A stretch of DNA of 64,000 nucleotides from Planctomyces sp. SH-PL14 (GTDB taxonomy: Bacteria; Planctomycetota; Planctomycetia; Planctomycetales; Planctomycetaceae), in NCBI RefSeq assembly GCF_001610835.1, contig NZ_CP011270.1, forward strand, positions 1,302,001 to 1,366,000. The letters run 5' to 3'. Below, piece after piece: positions 53,600 through 62,575 of the stretch (positions are counted from its first letter, which is position 1; each line of letters opens with the position of its first letter). A program made the translations under genes and the position numbers. The notes beneath the pieces were generated by a model, which worked only from the letters and a program-made list of their open reading frames with translations, did no database searches and had not been told where the DNA came from.

Positions 53600-54543
53600 A
53601 CCGCATCGAGAGATCGGTTCTCGCCGAGATCGGCCAACTCGGGAAGCTGTGTTTCGATGTACTTATCGACGAGGGCTTTGGCGAGCGGGAGTTTGCTGAT
53701 CTTCTCCAGGTCGCGTGCTTCGGTCGCCGTGGATCGCAGCCACAGCTCCATACGCACGTCTTTCAGACGAAACGGGTGGTCGGGCAGTTTGGGAACCTGA
53801 CTCCCCTGTGGCCCATAAGCCGCCTGGAGGAACTGAGGATCGCTGGACATCTGAAACGCCCACTCCCTGGTTTCAGGGAACAGACGATTCAAGGATTTTT
53901 CGACCGGCGTCCGGCGGTTCAGTTTTGCGGCGATCTGCCGGCTCAGGTCGTCGACATAGTTCTTCAGGTACGACCGGGCGATTGGAGTCGCCTGCACTTC
54001 CGCACTCGGGACCAGTCTCTGGGCCACGGGAAGCATCAATCGTCCGATGATTCGTCCGATCGGCCTGCCGCGTCGTCCCTCGATGCGATGCAGTTCGCCA
54101 TGGACCTGGGCCCATGGCGTCGTCTGCACCGGAATGAATTGTCTGCCGTCGAATCGAATCAGCGTCTCGCTCGAAAATGGACCATACGCCACGCCGCTGG
54201 CCACAAACGGCCCGCGCACACCCCGCGGAGAGGTCCAGGCCGACCCCCGGCTCTGGAGGACGAAGGTGGCCTGGTCCCGCATTTCAATCGAGATCTTGCC
54301 GCGAGCGTCGATCACGCCTCGAGTATTGAAGCCCTGCACCTGAGCGTTGTAGGGGACGGCTGCGACGATTTCCTGGCGCGCGGCTTCGTCCTCAATGAAC
54401 TGCTTCGAAAGACGGGCGATCGCCTGGACCTCGCCCTGTTGGACGGGCAGAGTCTGGCCGTACAACGGCGTCAACGTCAGCAGACACGCTGAGACCGCAA
54501 ACAGCATTCGAAACGGACGCCTGGCGACGAACAGGGAACTCAT
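53554..54543 (-). CDS. secreted hypothetical protein
   Basis: A 329-residue protein with a signal peptide (MSSLFVARRPFRMLFAVSACLLTLTPLYG). The mature chain is mixed beta/alpha with a mildly basic central region (VHGELHRIEGRRGRPIGRIIGRL) and no recognised family. Its ATG overlaps the stop of the AsmA-like gene by ATGA, so the two are coupled and may act in one envelope complex. Function unknown. Confidence 0.75.
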   Translation of the reverse strand: MSSLFVARRPFRMLFAVSACLLTLTPLYGQTLPVQQGEVQAIARLSKQFIEDEAARQEIVAAVPYNAQVQGFNTRGVIDARGKISIEMRDQATFVLQSRGSAWTSPRGVRGPFVASGVAYGPFSSETLIRFDGRQFIPVQTTPWAQVHGELHRIEGRRGRPIGRIIGRLMLPVAQRLVPSAEVQATPIARSYLKNYVDDLSRQIAAKLNRRTPVEKSLNRLFPETREWAFQMSSDPQFLQAAYGPQGSQVPKLPDHPFRLKDVRMELWLRSTATEARDLEKISKLPLAKALVDKYIETQLPELADLGENRSLDAVQSWLVISVGGAKPK

Positions 54544-57500
54544 GTTGGCTCCTTGAGCTGGGTCGTCTTTTCATCCGATTTGATCTCGGTCACAACCGGC
54601 TGGTCGACGGTCCCTGTGACGCGAAAACGCACTGGAGCCGCCTTCTTGATCTCCAGAGCCTTCTTGTCCAGCAGGACCCCTGGGACTTCCAGTTCGAAGT
54701 CCAGCGTCTGGTCGAAGCCCACGGACCCCTTCGACGCCACCAGCAGCTCGGCGGCGATCTCCGGAAAGCCCAGACGCAGCCCCTCGTGATACATCCGACC
54801 GTTCCGAACCCGGAAACGGACATCCGCATCCTCGACGACGCGCACCACCTCGGACGCTGGCTTCCCGTGCATGTCGGCCACCATCTTGACCATCGTCTGC
54901 AGTAGAGGAGTCTTGGTCGACGCCGAGATCTGATGCAGTTGAAGTCGGCCTGACATTTCGATCCCCTTCTCCAGTTCGCTCTGGCCGACCCCCAACGGGA
55001 CGCGGAACGTCTCCAGGGAGAGCGAGACCTCGCCCTGCACACTGGCCAGGTCCGACAGAGTCGGCGCGATCAGATGAAACAGTTCTTCGCCCAGTTCGGG
55101 CGTCAGACGCTGGTTCTCGAAAAGAGTGACCGGAGCCAGCGTCAGCATCCTTCCACGTTCGGTCTCTTCCAGGCCGAAGTTCAGATTGACGTTGTCGACG
55201 CTCAAAGCGGCCTTGTCGCCATCCTTCAGCCGCACGACCAGCCGGCCGTTCTGCATGGCAATACTGGGCTGAAAGATGGTGCCGGTAACGTGGCACTGAA
55301 CTGAGTCCCTCCCCGATTTGTTCTTGCTCAACCAGGGGACTTCCAGATCGAGATCGACCGACTCATCAAGGCCGATCGATCCGCGGGAAGTGATGACGAG
55401 ATCGGGGTCGATCTCGGGAAAGCCGATTTTTTGTCCCGCGTGATACAGGCGACCGTCGGCGACGCGGAAGTGGATCTCGGACTCTTCGACGAGGTGAATG
55501 ACGTTCGACGTCTTCTTGCCGTTCATTTCCGCGATAACGCGGATCAGGCTCTGCCACATGGGGCTTTTGACTTCGGCGGACACTTCGTGCAGCGTCAGCG
55601 TCCCTTCCGCTTCGACTTTCTGAAGGACCTGGTCGCGGTCAACGCCGATCGGAATCCGCACTTTCGTCATCGCGAGCGTGATCTCGCCCGTGACGCGTCG
55701 TTCCGTCTCGGCCACGTCCGGCGCCAGCAACTTCAACAGCCCGCTCACGACGGCCAGATCGAGCTTCGTATTCTTAAACAGCTCCACCGGCGCGACGACC
55801 AGCACTCGGCCCGTGTCGGTCTCCTCGACCAGCATGTCCAGATCGACCCCGTCGACGGCGATGATCGGCTGCTCGCGCCCCTGCTCGCGCAGGACGAACG
55901 TTCCGTCTTCAACGTGAATTCTCGGATTGGCAATGGTCCCGGTGATATGGCAGTGGGCCGGCTTCTTGTCTTTCCGCAGGGCTTTGTCCAGACGGGGCAA
56001 GTCCACATGCAGATCAACGGTCTCGTCCAGTCCGATCGACCCACGAGTCGTGATCACCAGTTCCTCGTCGATGTCCGGGAATCCGAACCGCATTCCTTCG
56101 TGATGAAGCCGCCCGTCCCGAATTTGAAATGGGATCTCTGCATCGGCCACCAGCCGATGGATACGAGGCGGCTGTTGACCGTTGATGTCGGCCAGCATCG
56201 TCATCAGTGCCTGCCACATCGGACTTTGGACGTGGCTGGCGATCTGGTGCAGAGTCAGCGTCCCTTCCGCATGCAGCTGTTTCGCCGCTTCGTCCCGGTC
56301 TGTCATGAGCGGGATCTGCAATCTGGAGAACGCGAGTGAGATCTCGCCGTTGACTTCACGCTGCGTTTCCGCGACGTCCGGGGAGAGCAACTTCAACAGG
56401 CCGCTCGCCGCCACAAGGTTCAACCTCCGCTGCTTGAAGACCTCGACAGGCTTCACCACCAGCACACGGCCTGACGGGAATGTCTCGACCTGCATATCCA
56501 GATCAATTCCGTCGGCAGCGAACATCGGTTCCTGGCGATCGGGTTGCCGGAAGACCAGCGAACCGTCTTCCACCGTAATCCTGGGGTTGGACAGTGTGCC
56601 GGTCACGCGACACCGAGCCGGGGCCTTTTTCTGGCGGAGAGCTTCATCCAGCCGAGGCAGTTCCAGAGCCAGGTCGAGCGTCTGATCCATCCCGATCGAG
56701 CCGCTGGATGTGATCTGCAGAGCCGGGTCGATATCCGGGAGGCCGATTCGTAGCTCTTGATGATGCAGTCGACCGTCGCGGACCTGAAACAGGATCTCGG
56801 TGTCCCTTGCCAGGTGCATCGCCTCGGTGGCCGCCTGCTTTCCGTTCAGGTCCGCCACGACCCGGACCAGCGCCTGCCCGGTCTGACTCGTGACCGCTGT
56901 CGAAATCTGATGGACGACGAGTCTTCCTTCACACGTCAGCTTCTTCTTCGCTTCGTCGTAGGGCAGTCCGAGAGGAACCCGCAGCTCATTCAGAGCCAAC
57001 GTGAATTCTCCGCTGATATCCGAGTCGTCAGGGATCGTGGGATCAATCAGCCGAAGCAGCCTGTTAACCTTCGCTGCCGATACGGCCCGACGGTCAAAGA
57101 GGACGACGGGATCCACCGAGACGATACGACCTTCCTCGGACTTCTCGACTCGGGCCGTCATGTCGACGTCATCGACGTCGATCAGAGGTTCCTCCTGCCC
57201 TGCCATTCGTACGATCGCACGGGCGTCTTTGACGACCGCCGTGAAGTTCGGCAGAGAACCACCCTGTCGTTCCGGAAGTTGACCGTCGAATGGCAGATCC
57301 AGGATCAGCTGGGGCTGTTCGATCTCGATGGCGCCCAGGTCGGTGGATGCGAGCCAGAGCTGAAGCAGAGACTGCTGTGACGCGATTCTCTGCACACGAA
57401 TGTCGAGTTGGTTATTCGCGTCGGCCAGGCGCAGCCCGCGAACGGAAAGAGGCAAAAACCAGCTGAACGAGGCCTCGTCGCAGGAGACTGTGACACCCGG

Positions 57501-57671
57501 CATCGCGACGATTGCCGTGATGACCGAGTTGCGAAGGCCGGTGTGAGACACGATCGACGGAGCGAATCCGACCAGCATCAACACGCAGACCACAGCCACG
57601 CCAAGGATCTGTATGATCCTGCCTCTTCGCGGCTTGGGTTCCGGTGGACTGGCAGCAGCCTGTTGGCTCAT
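54540..57671 (-). CDS. AsmA-like membrane protein with four repeats
   Basis: A 1043-residue protein with one N-terminal helix (about 20-40, GVAVVCVLMLVGFAPSIVS) and a large extracytoplasmic region. The region consists of four related units of about 220 residues, each ending with a motif like GSIGLDETVDL..LPRLD..VTGT..PRI, followed by a GRVLVV..LF and GLLKLLAPDVAE segment. AsmA-type proteins are long beta-rich bridges or gatekeepers of the envelope; this one looks like a planctomycete variant. The direct protein repeats suggest past tandem duplication. It is followed, with ATGA overlap, by the secreted protein gene. Confidence 0.75.
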   Translation of the reverse strand: MSQQAAASPPEPKPRRGRIIQILGVAVVCVLMLVGFAPSIVSHTGLRNSVITAIVAMPGVTVSCDEASFSWFLPLSVRGLRLADANNQLDIRVQRIASQQSLLQLWLASTDLGAIEIEQPQLILDLPFDGQLPERQGGSLPNFTAVVKDARAIVRMAGQEEPLIDVDDVDMTARVEKSEEGRIVSVDPVVLFDRRAVSAAKVNRLLRLIDPTIPDDSDISGEFTLALNELRVPLGLPYDEAKKKLTCEGRLVVHQISTAVTSQTGQALVRVVADLNGKQAATEAMHLARDTEILFQVRDGRLHHQELRIGLPDIDPALQITSSGSIGMDQTLDLALELPRLDEALRQKKAPARCRVTGTLSNPRITVEDGSLVFRQPDRQEPMFAADGIDLDMQVETFPSGRVLVVKPVEVFKQRRLNLVAASGLLKLLSPDVAETQREVNGEISLAFSRLQIPLMTDRDEAAKQLHAEGTLTLHQIASHVQSPMWQALMTMLADINGQQPPRIHRLVADAEIPFQIRDGRLHHEGMRFGFPDIDEELVITTRGSIGLDETVDLHVDLPRLDKALRKDKKPAHCHITGTIANPRIHVEDGTFVLREQGREQPIIAVDGVDLDMLVEETDTGRVLVVAPVELFKNTKLDLAVVSGLLKLLAPDVAETERRVTGEITLAMTKVRIPIGVDRDQVLQKVEAEGTLTLHEVSAEVKSPMWQSLIRVIAEMNGKKTSNVIHLVEESEIHFRVADGRLYHAGQKIGFPEIDPDLVITSRGSIGLDESVDLDLEVPWLSKNKSGRDSVQCHVTGTIFQPSIAMQNGRLVVRLKDGDKAALSVDNVNLNFGLEETERGRMLTLAPVTLFENQRLTPELGEELFHLIAPTLSDLASVQGEVSLSLETFRVPLGVGQSELEKGIEMSGRLQLHQISASTKTPLLQTMVKMVADMHGKPASEVVRVVEDADVRFRVRNGRMYHEGLRLGFPEIAAELLVASKGSVGFDQTLDFELEVPGVLLDKKALEIKKAAPVRFRVTGTVDQPVVTEIKSDEKTTQLKEPT

Positions 57672-58080
57672 GGCCTCACCTTTGCCTGACCGAGTTCGAA
57701 CTCACGGCCGCTGCACGGACGTGCCATTGCGGAATGAGACGCCCGCTCGACGTCGTCGTTTGCCGACGCGGCGTCTGACAATCCTCGTTTGACCTGAGAG
57801 CTGACCAGGCCTCAATTCGCCGAACCTGGCGTGACCGTCGCTCCGTCTCGAGAGACTGCCCATGCTTGCGGGGCGTTGCTCCGGCCCGATCCGGAACAAC
57901 GCTTCGCGGAATGCCGTCATCATACCCCGCGTGACCCCATTTCAAGAGAGCGTTCGGGGGAATTCGTGCGGCGGGAACGGCCGAGCGACGGAGGCGCGGA
58001 CGATTCGATCATGGGTGTCAGGCAGGGCGGACAACACTGGTGTCAAGTCGCCGTTCTAACGGGTGCCCACGATCAGGAAC
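57672..58080. other. 410-bp intergenic region, nothing identified
   Basis: This separates the GDPD gene from the AsmA-like gene on the minus strand. Short open frames on both strands have no family resemblance. It may hold the promoter of the AsmA-like gene. I saw no hairpin with a T-tract and no repeat copy. Confidence 0.4.
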
Positions 58081-59910
58081 TCACGGTCGTCCGTTGGTGA
58101 ACTCGCTACGTGCTCGAAGCAGAAGCCGATCGAGAGGACTCAAGCTGCGGATTTCTTCCAGTCGCGATCGCATCAGCACAGGATCGTCGGTAATGACATT
58201 GGCAACCCCTCGATCGATTAACGGCGACATCCATGCGGAATCGTTGACCGTCCACGCATGGACCTGCATTCCGTGAGCGGCCGCCCGTTCGACCAGGTTG
58301 CGTGAGATGAGCTCGGATTTGACCATCAGAAAATCGACATCCAGCTCAGCGAGATCTCCGATCGAAGTCGCCGCGATGAACCCGATCGGCAGCGAGGGCT
58401 CAAGCCGCCGCGCCAGCTGCAGGCTCGGGTAGGATTGCGAGCAGATCCGACAGCGATCGACCATGTTCGCTTTGCGAATGGCCGTGACGACGGCTTCGGT
58501 CAACGCCGTCTCGTCCGCTTTGCCGTGCGGCTTGAGTTCGACATTCATTCGAATCTCCTGTCCCGCCGCTGCCAGCATCTCTTCCAGGGTTGGCACTCTT
58601 TCTCCGGCGAATTTCTCATTCACGACGGTGCCGATTTCGAGTGCGCGAAGCTCCTCGAAAGTGACGGAATCAACGCGTCTGTTCCCGCCCCCGATCCGTG
58701 CCAGATCGATGTCATGCAGGATCACCAGAGCATTGTCCCGGGTGAGTTGCACGTCGATTTCCGCCCAGTCCGCACGGTCCATGATCGCCTGCCGCAGCGC
58801 GGCCACGGAATTCTCCGGTGCATGGCTGGCGCCAGCCCGGTGAGCCGTGATCTCCAGCCGGTCGTCAAGCGTGACGGCAGCCAGCAGGCGATGACTCAAG
58901 GCTCCAGTCGCGATGGCGAGCAGCAGCAGTCCTCCTGACACAATCCACGGCAGAACGGGGGCACGCATCGTCCCCTGCAGCGCCTGGTCGTTGTCGTCGA
59001 ACGACGAGTTCCCGGCAGCTTCTCGAAACAATGCCAGTGTCAGCCCTGCGAACGTCAATGAGGCGACCAGAGCCAGCAGGGCGCCCGCCACTGCGAAGAT
59101 GACCAACAGGGCTGCCGTCACAGGCAGAGCCGTTTTCAGGGATTCCCCCGCAAGGTTGATTGCAATCGATGCTCCCCACCTTAGCGCCAGGAAGACAGCG
59201 AGATTGAGCAGCAGCTGCATCAGCGACCAGGCAAGAACCAATCCGAGCAGGCGGAGTTCCTGGCCCGCGGTCCGCGTGACACTCCACTGCAGTGCCGCAG
59301 GTGGGGAGATGCTGGAGTCGAACAACGTCGCCGGGACTGCCAGGATCCACTTCAGAAACCAGCGCGCTGCCATGACGGCGTAGGTGAGGAGCAATCCGCC
59401 GGCCAGCAGGACTCCCCACCAGAAAACCGGCGGTCTCAGATGGATCAAGCCGTTCAGATCACGCCCGCGCCACAGCATCCAGTAGGCCAGGGCGATTCCC
59501 AGCACGAACGGGACTGCCATGAGGAGAAAGAACACGAACTGTCTGGCGCCGAGCTGAAGTAAACGCGGAATCAGTCGCCCCGAGGCAAGCAATGCCTGCC
59601 ACCACCTGAGACGTCCGTCGGCCAGGAGCCGCATCAACCCGGCAAGCTCCAGATAGAGGGAGCCCAGCGAGATCGTGCCGACGCCGATCAGAGCGGCCAG
59701 CCCGGGAGGCGACAGCAGAAACGCCGCGATCTCGAAATTGCCGACTGAAGCTCTTCCCCAGCGTTGCAGCAGCAGCCGCAGACTGCCCGCCACGATCGGT
59801 ATGACCAGTGCCGCCTGAAGAAGTCTGAACGACAACGAAAACGGCACCGCCGCGCGAAAGCGCTGCGACGTCCGCTGACAGACCCAGCTCACAAGTTCGC
59901 GAGAGTTCAT
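58081..59910 (-). CDS. membrane glycerophosphodiester phosphodiesterase
   Basis: A 609-residue protein. The first 350 residues contain about eight hydrophobic segments (for example FFLLMAVPFVLGIALAYWML). The C-terminal 250 residues are a GDPD domain: ITAHRAGASHAPENSVAAL, AEIDVQLTRDNALVILHD with the metal-binding Glu/Asp and catalytic His, and NVELKP later. It hydrolyses glycerophosphodiesters to glycerol-3-phosphate and an alcohol. A GDPD domain behind a multi-helix membrane part is a known arrangement. The ATG at 59910 is one option; 59925 is nearly as good. Confidence 0.88.
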   Translation of the reverse strand: MNSRELVSWVCQRTSQRFRAAVPFSLSFRLLQAALVIPIVAGSLRLLLQRWGRASVGNFEIAAFLLSPPGLAALIGVGTISLGSLYLELAGLMRLLADGRLRWWQALLASGRLIPRLLQLGARQFVFFLLMAVPFVLGIALAYWMLWRGRDLNGLIHLRPPVFWWGVLLAGGLLLTYAVMAARWFLKWILAVPATLFDSSISPPAALQWSVTRTAGQELRLLGLVLAWSLMQLLLNLAVFLALRWGASIAINLAGESLKTALPVTAALLVIFAVAGALLALVASLTFAGLTLALFREAAGNSSFDDNDQALQGTMRAPVLPWIVSGGLLLLAIATGALSHRLLAAVTLDDRLEITAHRAGASHAPENSVAALRQAIMDRADWAEIDVQLTRDNALVILHDIDLARIGGGNRRVDSVTFEELRALEIGTVVNEKFAGERVPTLEEMLAAAGQEIRMNVELKPHGKADETALTEAVVTAIRKANMVDRCRICSQSYPSLQLARRLEPSLPIGFIAATSIGDLAELDVDFLMVKSELISRNLVERAAAHGMQVHAWTVNDSAWMSPLIDRGVANVITDDPVLMRSRLEEIRSLSPLDRLLLRARSEFTNGRP

Positions 59911-60142
59911 GCGCAGGAGTGCCATCAGCGGAATGCCGAAAGCGTTCTTGGTGGACGACTTGGTCGCCTGCCCAGTACCACAGCTTGGAGGCAATAGTGA
60001 GGCCTACGGCGACAATGTGCAATCGGAGGCGGCTGACCGTGATGACGCTCACCAGCGCCTCATTTGCCGTCAGACGTCCGCACCATCTCCACAGAAGGAT
60101 TCACCCCCAACGAGTGAAAGGACTTCACAGATACGCAGGGAG

Positions 60143-60559
60143 CATTCGCAGAAGGTCAATCCTCGATACCCCGAGCTCCAAGGCCAACGAACGCTCCTCA
60201 TCACCCAGCAGAGCCGCCTCATCGACATGCGGATCGCCGCGGAGGTCGACCAGGAGACGTTCGCTCGGAAGCAGACCGAGCTACGGGATCGGCTGGCCTC
60301 GATCACTCTGCAACTCGAAGCGGTCGACCGCTCGCAATCTGAACTGGCCGACCTGGCGGTCAAGGTGGTTGAACGTTCGCGAGCGCTGTCCGAGAAGTGG
60401 CCTACAGCAGACTGCGTCACGGAGCGGCGGAGCCTCGAAATCGTCAGTCTGAACCGCCGCCTCGATGACGTAAGTCTCAGCCCACAAATGAAAAAGCCCT
60501 TCGACGTTCCCGTCGAAGGGCTTCTCGTTCCATCAAGTCGGGGTGACATGACACAGTGA
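60143..60559 (+). pseudogene. serine recombinase C-terminal relic
   Basis: The frame reads LITQQSRLIDMRIAAEVDQE, RDRLASITLQLEAVDRSQ, SEKWPTADCVTERRSLEIV and KKPFDVPVEGLLVPSSRGD before a stop. This is the C-terminal zinc-ribbon-less tail found in large serine recombinases of planctomycetes. The catalytic N-terminal domain is absent: upstream the frame has no family content. So it is a remnant of a mobile element or prophage integrase. Together with the TadC relic at 53.2 kb it brackets a stretch of lower-GC genes. Confidence 0.6.
60490..60522 (-). terminator. intrinsic terminator (minus strand) inside the recombinase relic
   Basis: AGCCCTTCGACG and CGTCGAAGGGCT form a 12-bp perfect stem around TTCC. 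On the minus strand the stem is followed by five T (GGGCTTTTTC), a canonical terminator. No minus-strand gene lies immediately upstream. It also overlaps codons of the recombinase relic. Confidence 0.7.
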
Positions 60560-60728
60560 GGACTCTTCGTGTTGGGCGTAGCATGTTTTCCTCCTTTGTC
60601 TCAGTCATCGCATCGCGGCGTAAAGCCCCGTGAATTCTCTTGTTGAAGCGTTCAAGTCCGACGGCTCAGCTAGTAAGCTCTGCGGGGCGTGACAGTTCTT
60701 CAACGATTGGTCTTGAGCGAGTAGGCGC

Positions 60729-62444
60729 TTGGCTGCGGCTGGCGAGGTATTGCGACCGGAGCAGGAGAGCGAGCGGGGCAGGGTGAAGGTCTGGCCGTTT
60801 GTCCTGGGGCTGATCGTCCTGACCCTGCTCCCGTATCTTCAGGTCGCAAACTTCGATTTTGTGCTGTTGGACGATCCGCAGTACGTTGTGGATTCCGAGC
60901 TGGTCCGCCGCGGGCTCGATCCGCTGGCTCTTTGGGGAGCCCTCACCGAGTTCCACGCCGACAACTGGCATCCGCTCACCTGGTGGAGCCTGATGCTGGA
61001 CTTCGAGGTGTTCGGGCTCCGAGCCGGGCCGTTCCATCTCGTCAACCTCGGTCTTCACCTCGCCAATGTCCTGCTTCTGTTTCACGTCTTCCGCTCCTGG
61101 ACCGGAGACGTGTGGAGGAGCTTTCTGCTGGCCGGAGTCTTTGCCGTCCACCCGCTGCACGTTGAATCCGTAGCCTGGGTCGCCTCCCGGAAGGACGTGC
61201 TCAGCGGCCTGTTTGTCGTATTGAGCTTCTGGGCCTACGGCGGCTGGGCCAAGACGCGGGAGCCAGGGTGGTGGTGGCTCGTCACGCTGTTCGTGACGCT
61301 GGGCCTGCTGGCGAAGCCGACCGTTGTCGTCCTGCCGTGCCTGCTGCTTCTGCTCGACCTCTGGCCGTTCCATCGCTTGGGCGATCTCCGGCTCGGAGCG
61401 ACCGTCGTCCGGCGGTGCTGGCGGCTGGTCCTCGAAAAACTGCCGTGGTTCGGACTGGTCGCGCTGACTTCGGCGATCACGATGTCGGCCCAGCGGATGG
61501 GACGGCTGTCGCGGGATGCGGGAGACTGGCCGCTGGCTCTCCGGTTGGCCAACGCGCCGATCCAGGTCTGGAACTATCTGGCGAAGATGGTGTGGCCCTC
61601 GCCGCTCTACGTCCCCTACATGTACGACCCGCCGTCGAGCCGCCTGTGGGTCGCCGGTGCCGTGGGGCTCATTCTGGCGGTCTCCGTTGGCCTGTTCGCG
61701 TATCGCCGCCGCAGTCTGGCGCCGCTGGTCGGATGGCTGTGGTTCCTCGGTATGCTGGTTCCCGTCAGCGGCCTCGTGCAGGTCGGCAAGCAGCCGATGG
61801 CGGACCGGTACATGTACCTCCCCATGATCGGCGTCCTGATCGGCGTGCTGTGGTGCCTGCCGAATCGGCCGCGGCGGACGGCGCGGGCCCTCGCCGGTGT
61901 CGGTTGCCTCGTTCTCGGCCTGCTCGCGACGAAGTGCTGGTCGCAGGTGGGAGTCTGGAGAAACACCGACACGTTGTTCGGCCATGCGCTGGAGATGGAT
62001 CCCACGAACGACTCCGCCCACTACATCCTCGGGTCGCGAGCCCTTGCCCAGGGGGATCCCGAGGTGGGCTTGAGGCATCTCCGACAGGCGGTCCACTGGG
62101 ACCGCACGCGATGGGAGCGGCGGCGGCTCTTCGCCGGAGACCCCAACCCGAAAAACACTCGGCACGCCAAGACTCGATGGGCGGACGTCTACTACTCACT
62201 CGGACAGGCGGAGCTGGGTCAAGGGAAACTTGCGGAAGCCACCTCCAGCTTCCGGTCGGCGCTCGAACTGGATCCGGACCGACTCGATGTCAGGCTGTCG
62301 CTCGCCGGGACGCTGCTCGGCCAGAGGGAAGAGGACGCCGCGCGGAATGAGCTCGCGGAAATCCTCCGGCGCGATCCGGAACATGCCGCGGCACGGCGGA
62401 TCACGGAGCGTCTGGGTGGTTCCGTTCCGCAGGTGCGTCCATGA
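60729..62444 (+). CDS. TMTC-like membrane protein with TPR tail
   Basis: A protein of up to 571 residues. About nine transmembrane helices come first, starting LGLIVLTLLPYLQVANFDFVLLDDPQYV. The loop DDPQYVV.., ADNWHPLTWWSL and FHLVNLGLHLANV are hallmarks of the TMTC/protein O-mannosyltransferase-like family. The C-terminal 120 residues contain TPR units (ALEMDPTNDSAHYILGSRALAQGDPEVGLRHL; VYYSLGQAELGQGKLAEATSSF). No ATG fits; TTG 60729 and GTG 60783 are candidates. GTG 60783 places the first helix at residue 4. A glycosyltransferase-like role is inferred. Confidence 0.8.
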   Translation: MAAAGEVLRPEQESERGRVKVWPFVLGLIVLTLLPYLQVANFDFVLLDDPQYVVDSELVRRGLDPLALWGALTEFHADNWHPLTWWSLMLDFEVFGLRAGPFHLVNLGLHLANVLLLFHVFRSWTGDVWRSFLLAGVFAVHPLHVESVAWVASRKDVLSGLFVVLSFWAYGGWAKTREPGWWWLVTLFVTLGLLAKPTVVVLPCLLLLLDLWPFHRLGDLRLGATVVRRCWRLVLEKLPWFGLVALTSAITMSAQRMGRLSRDAGDWPLALRLANAPIQVWNYLAKMVWPSPLYVPYMYDPPSSRLWVAGAVGLILAVSVGLFAYRRRSLAPLVGWLWFLGMLVPVSGLVQVGKQPMADRYMYLPMIGVLIGVLWCLPNRPRRTARALAGVGCLVLGLLATKCWSQVGVWRNTDTLFGHALEMDPTNDSAHYILGSRALAQGDPEVGLRHLRQAVHWDRTRWERRRLFAGDPNPKNTRHAKTRWADVYYSLGQAELGQGKLAEATSSFRSALELDPDRLDVRLSLAGTLLGQREEDAARNELAEILRRDPEHAAARRITERLGGSVPQVRP

Positions 62445-62575
62445 ACGCGGAACGTCAGGGACACGGGACTCGAAGGGGACGGAATCCGGAACTGCTTCGA
62501 GCGAGCAGCCCGCTCCTGTGAACCGCCCGGTCCTCGCCCTATCATGGGAGTCGCCCATCCCAGCAGGCCGGTTCC

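Noticed and set aside
57831-58100. small plus-strand frame in the 57.7-58.1 kb gap
   Set aside because: No RBS, no family similarity and no conserved motif; it overlaps the end of the GDPD gene.
59909-60142. upstream part of the recombinase-relic frame
   Set aside because: It is antisense to the GDPD start and has no recombinase catalytic motif, so only the part from about 60143 is called.
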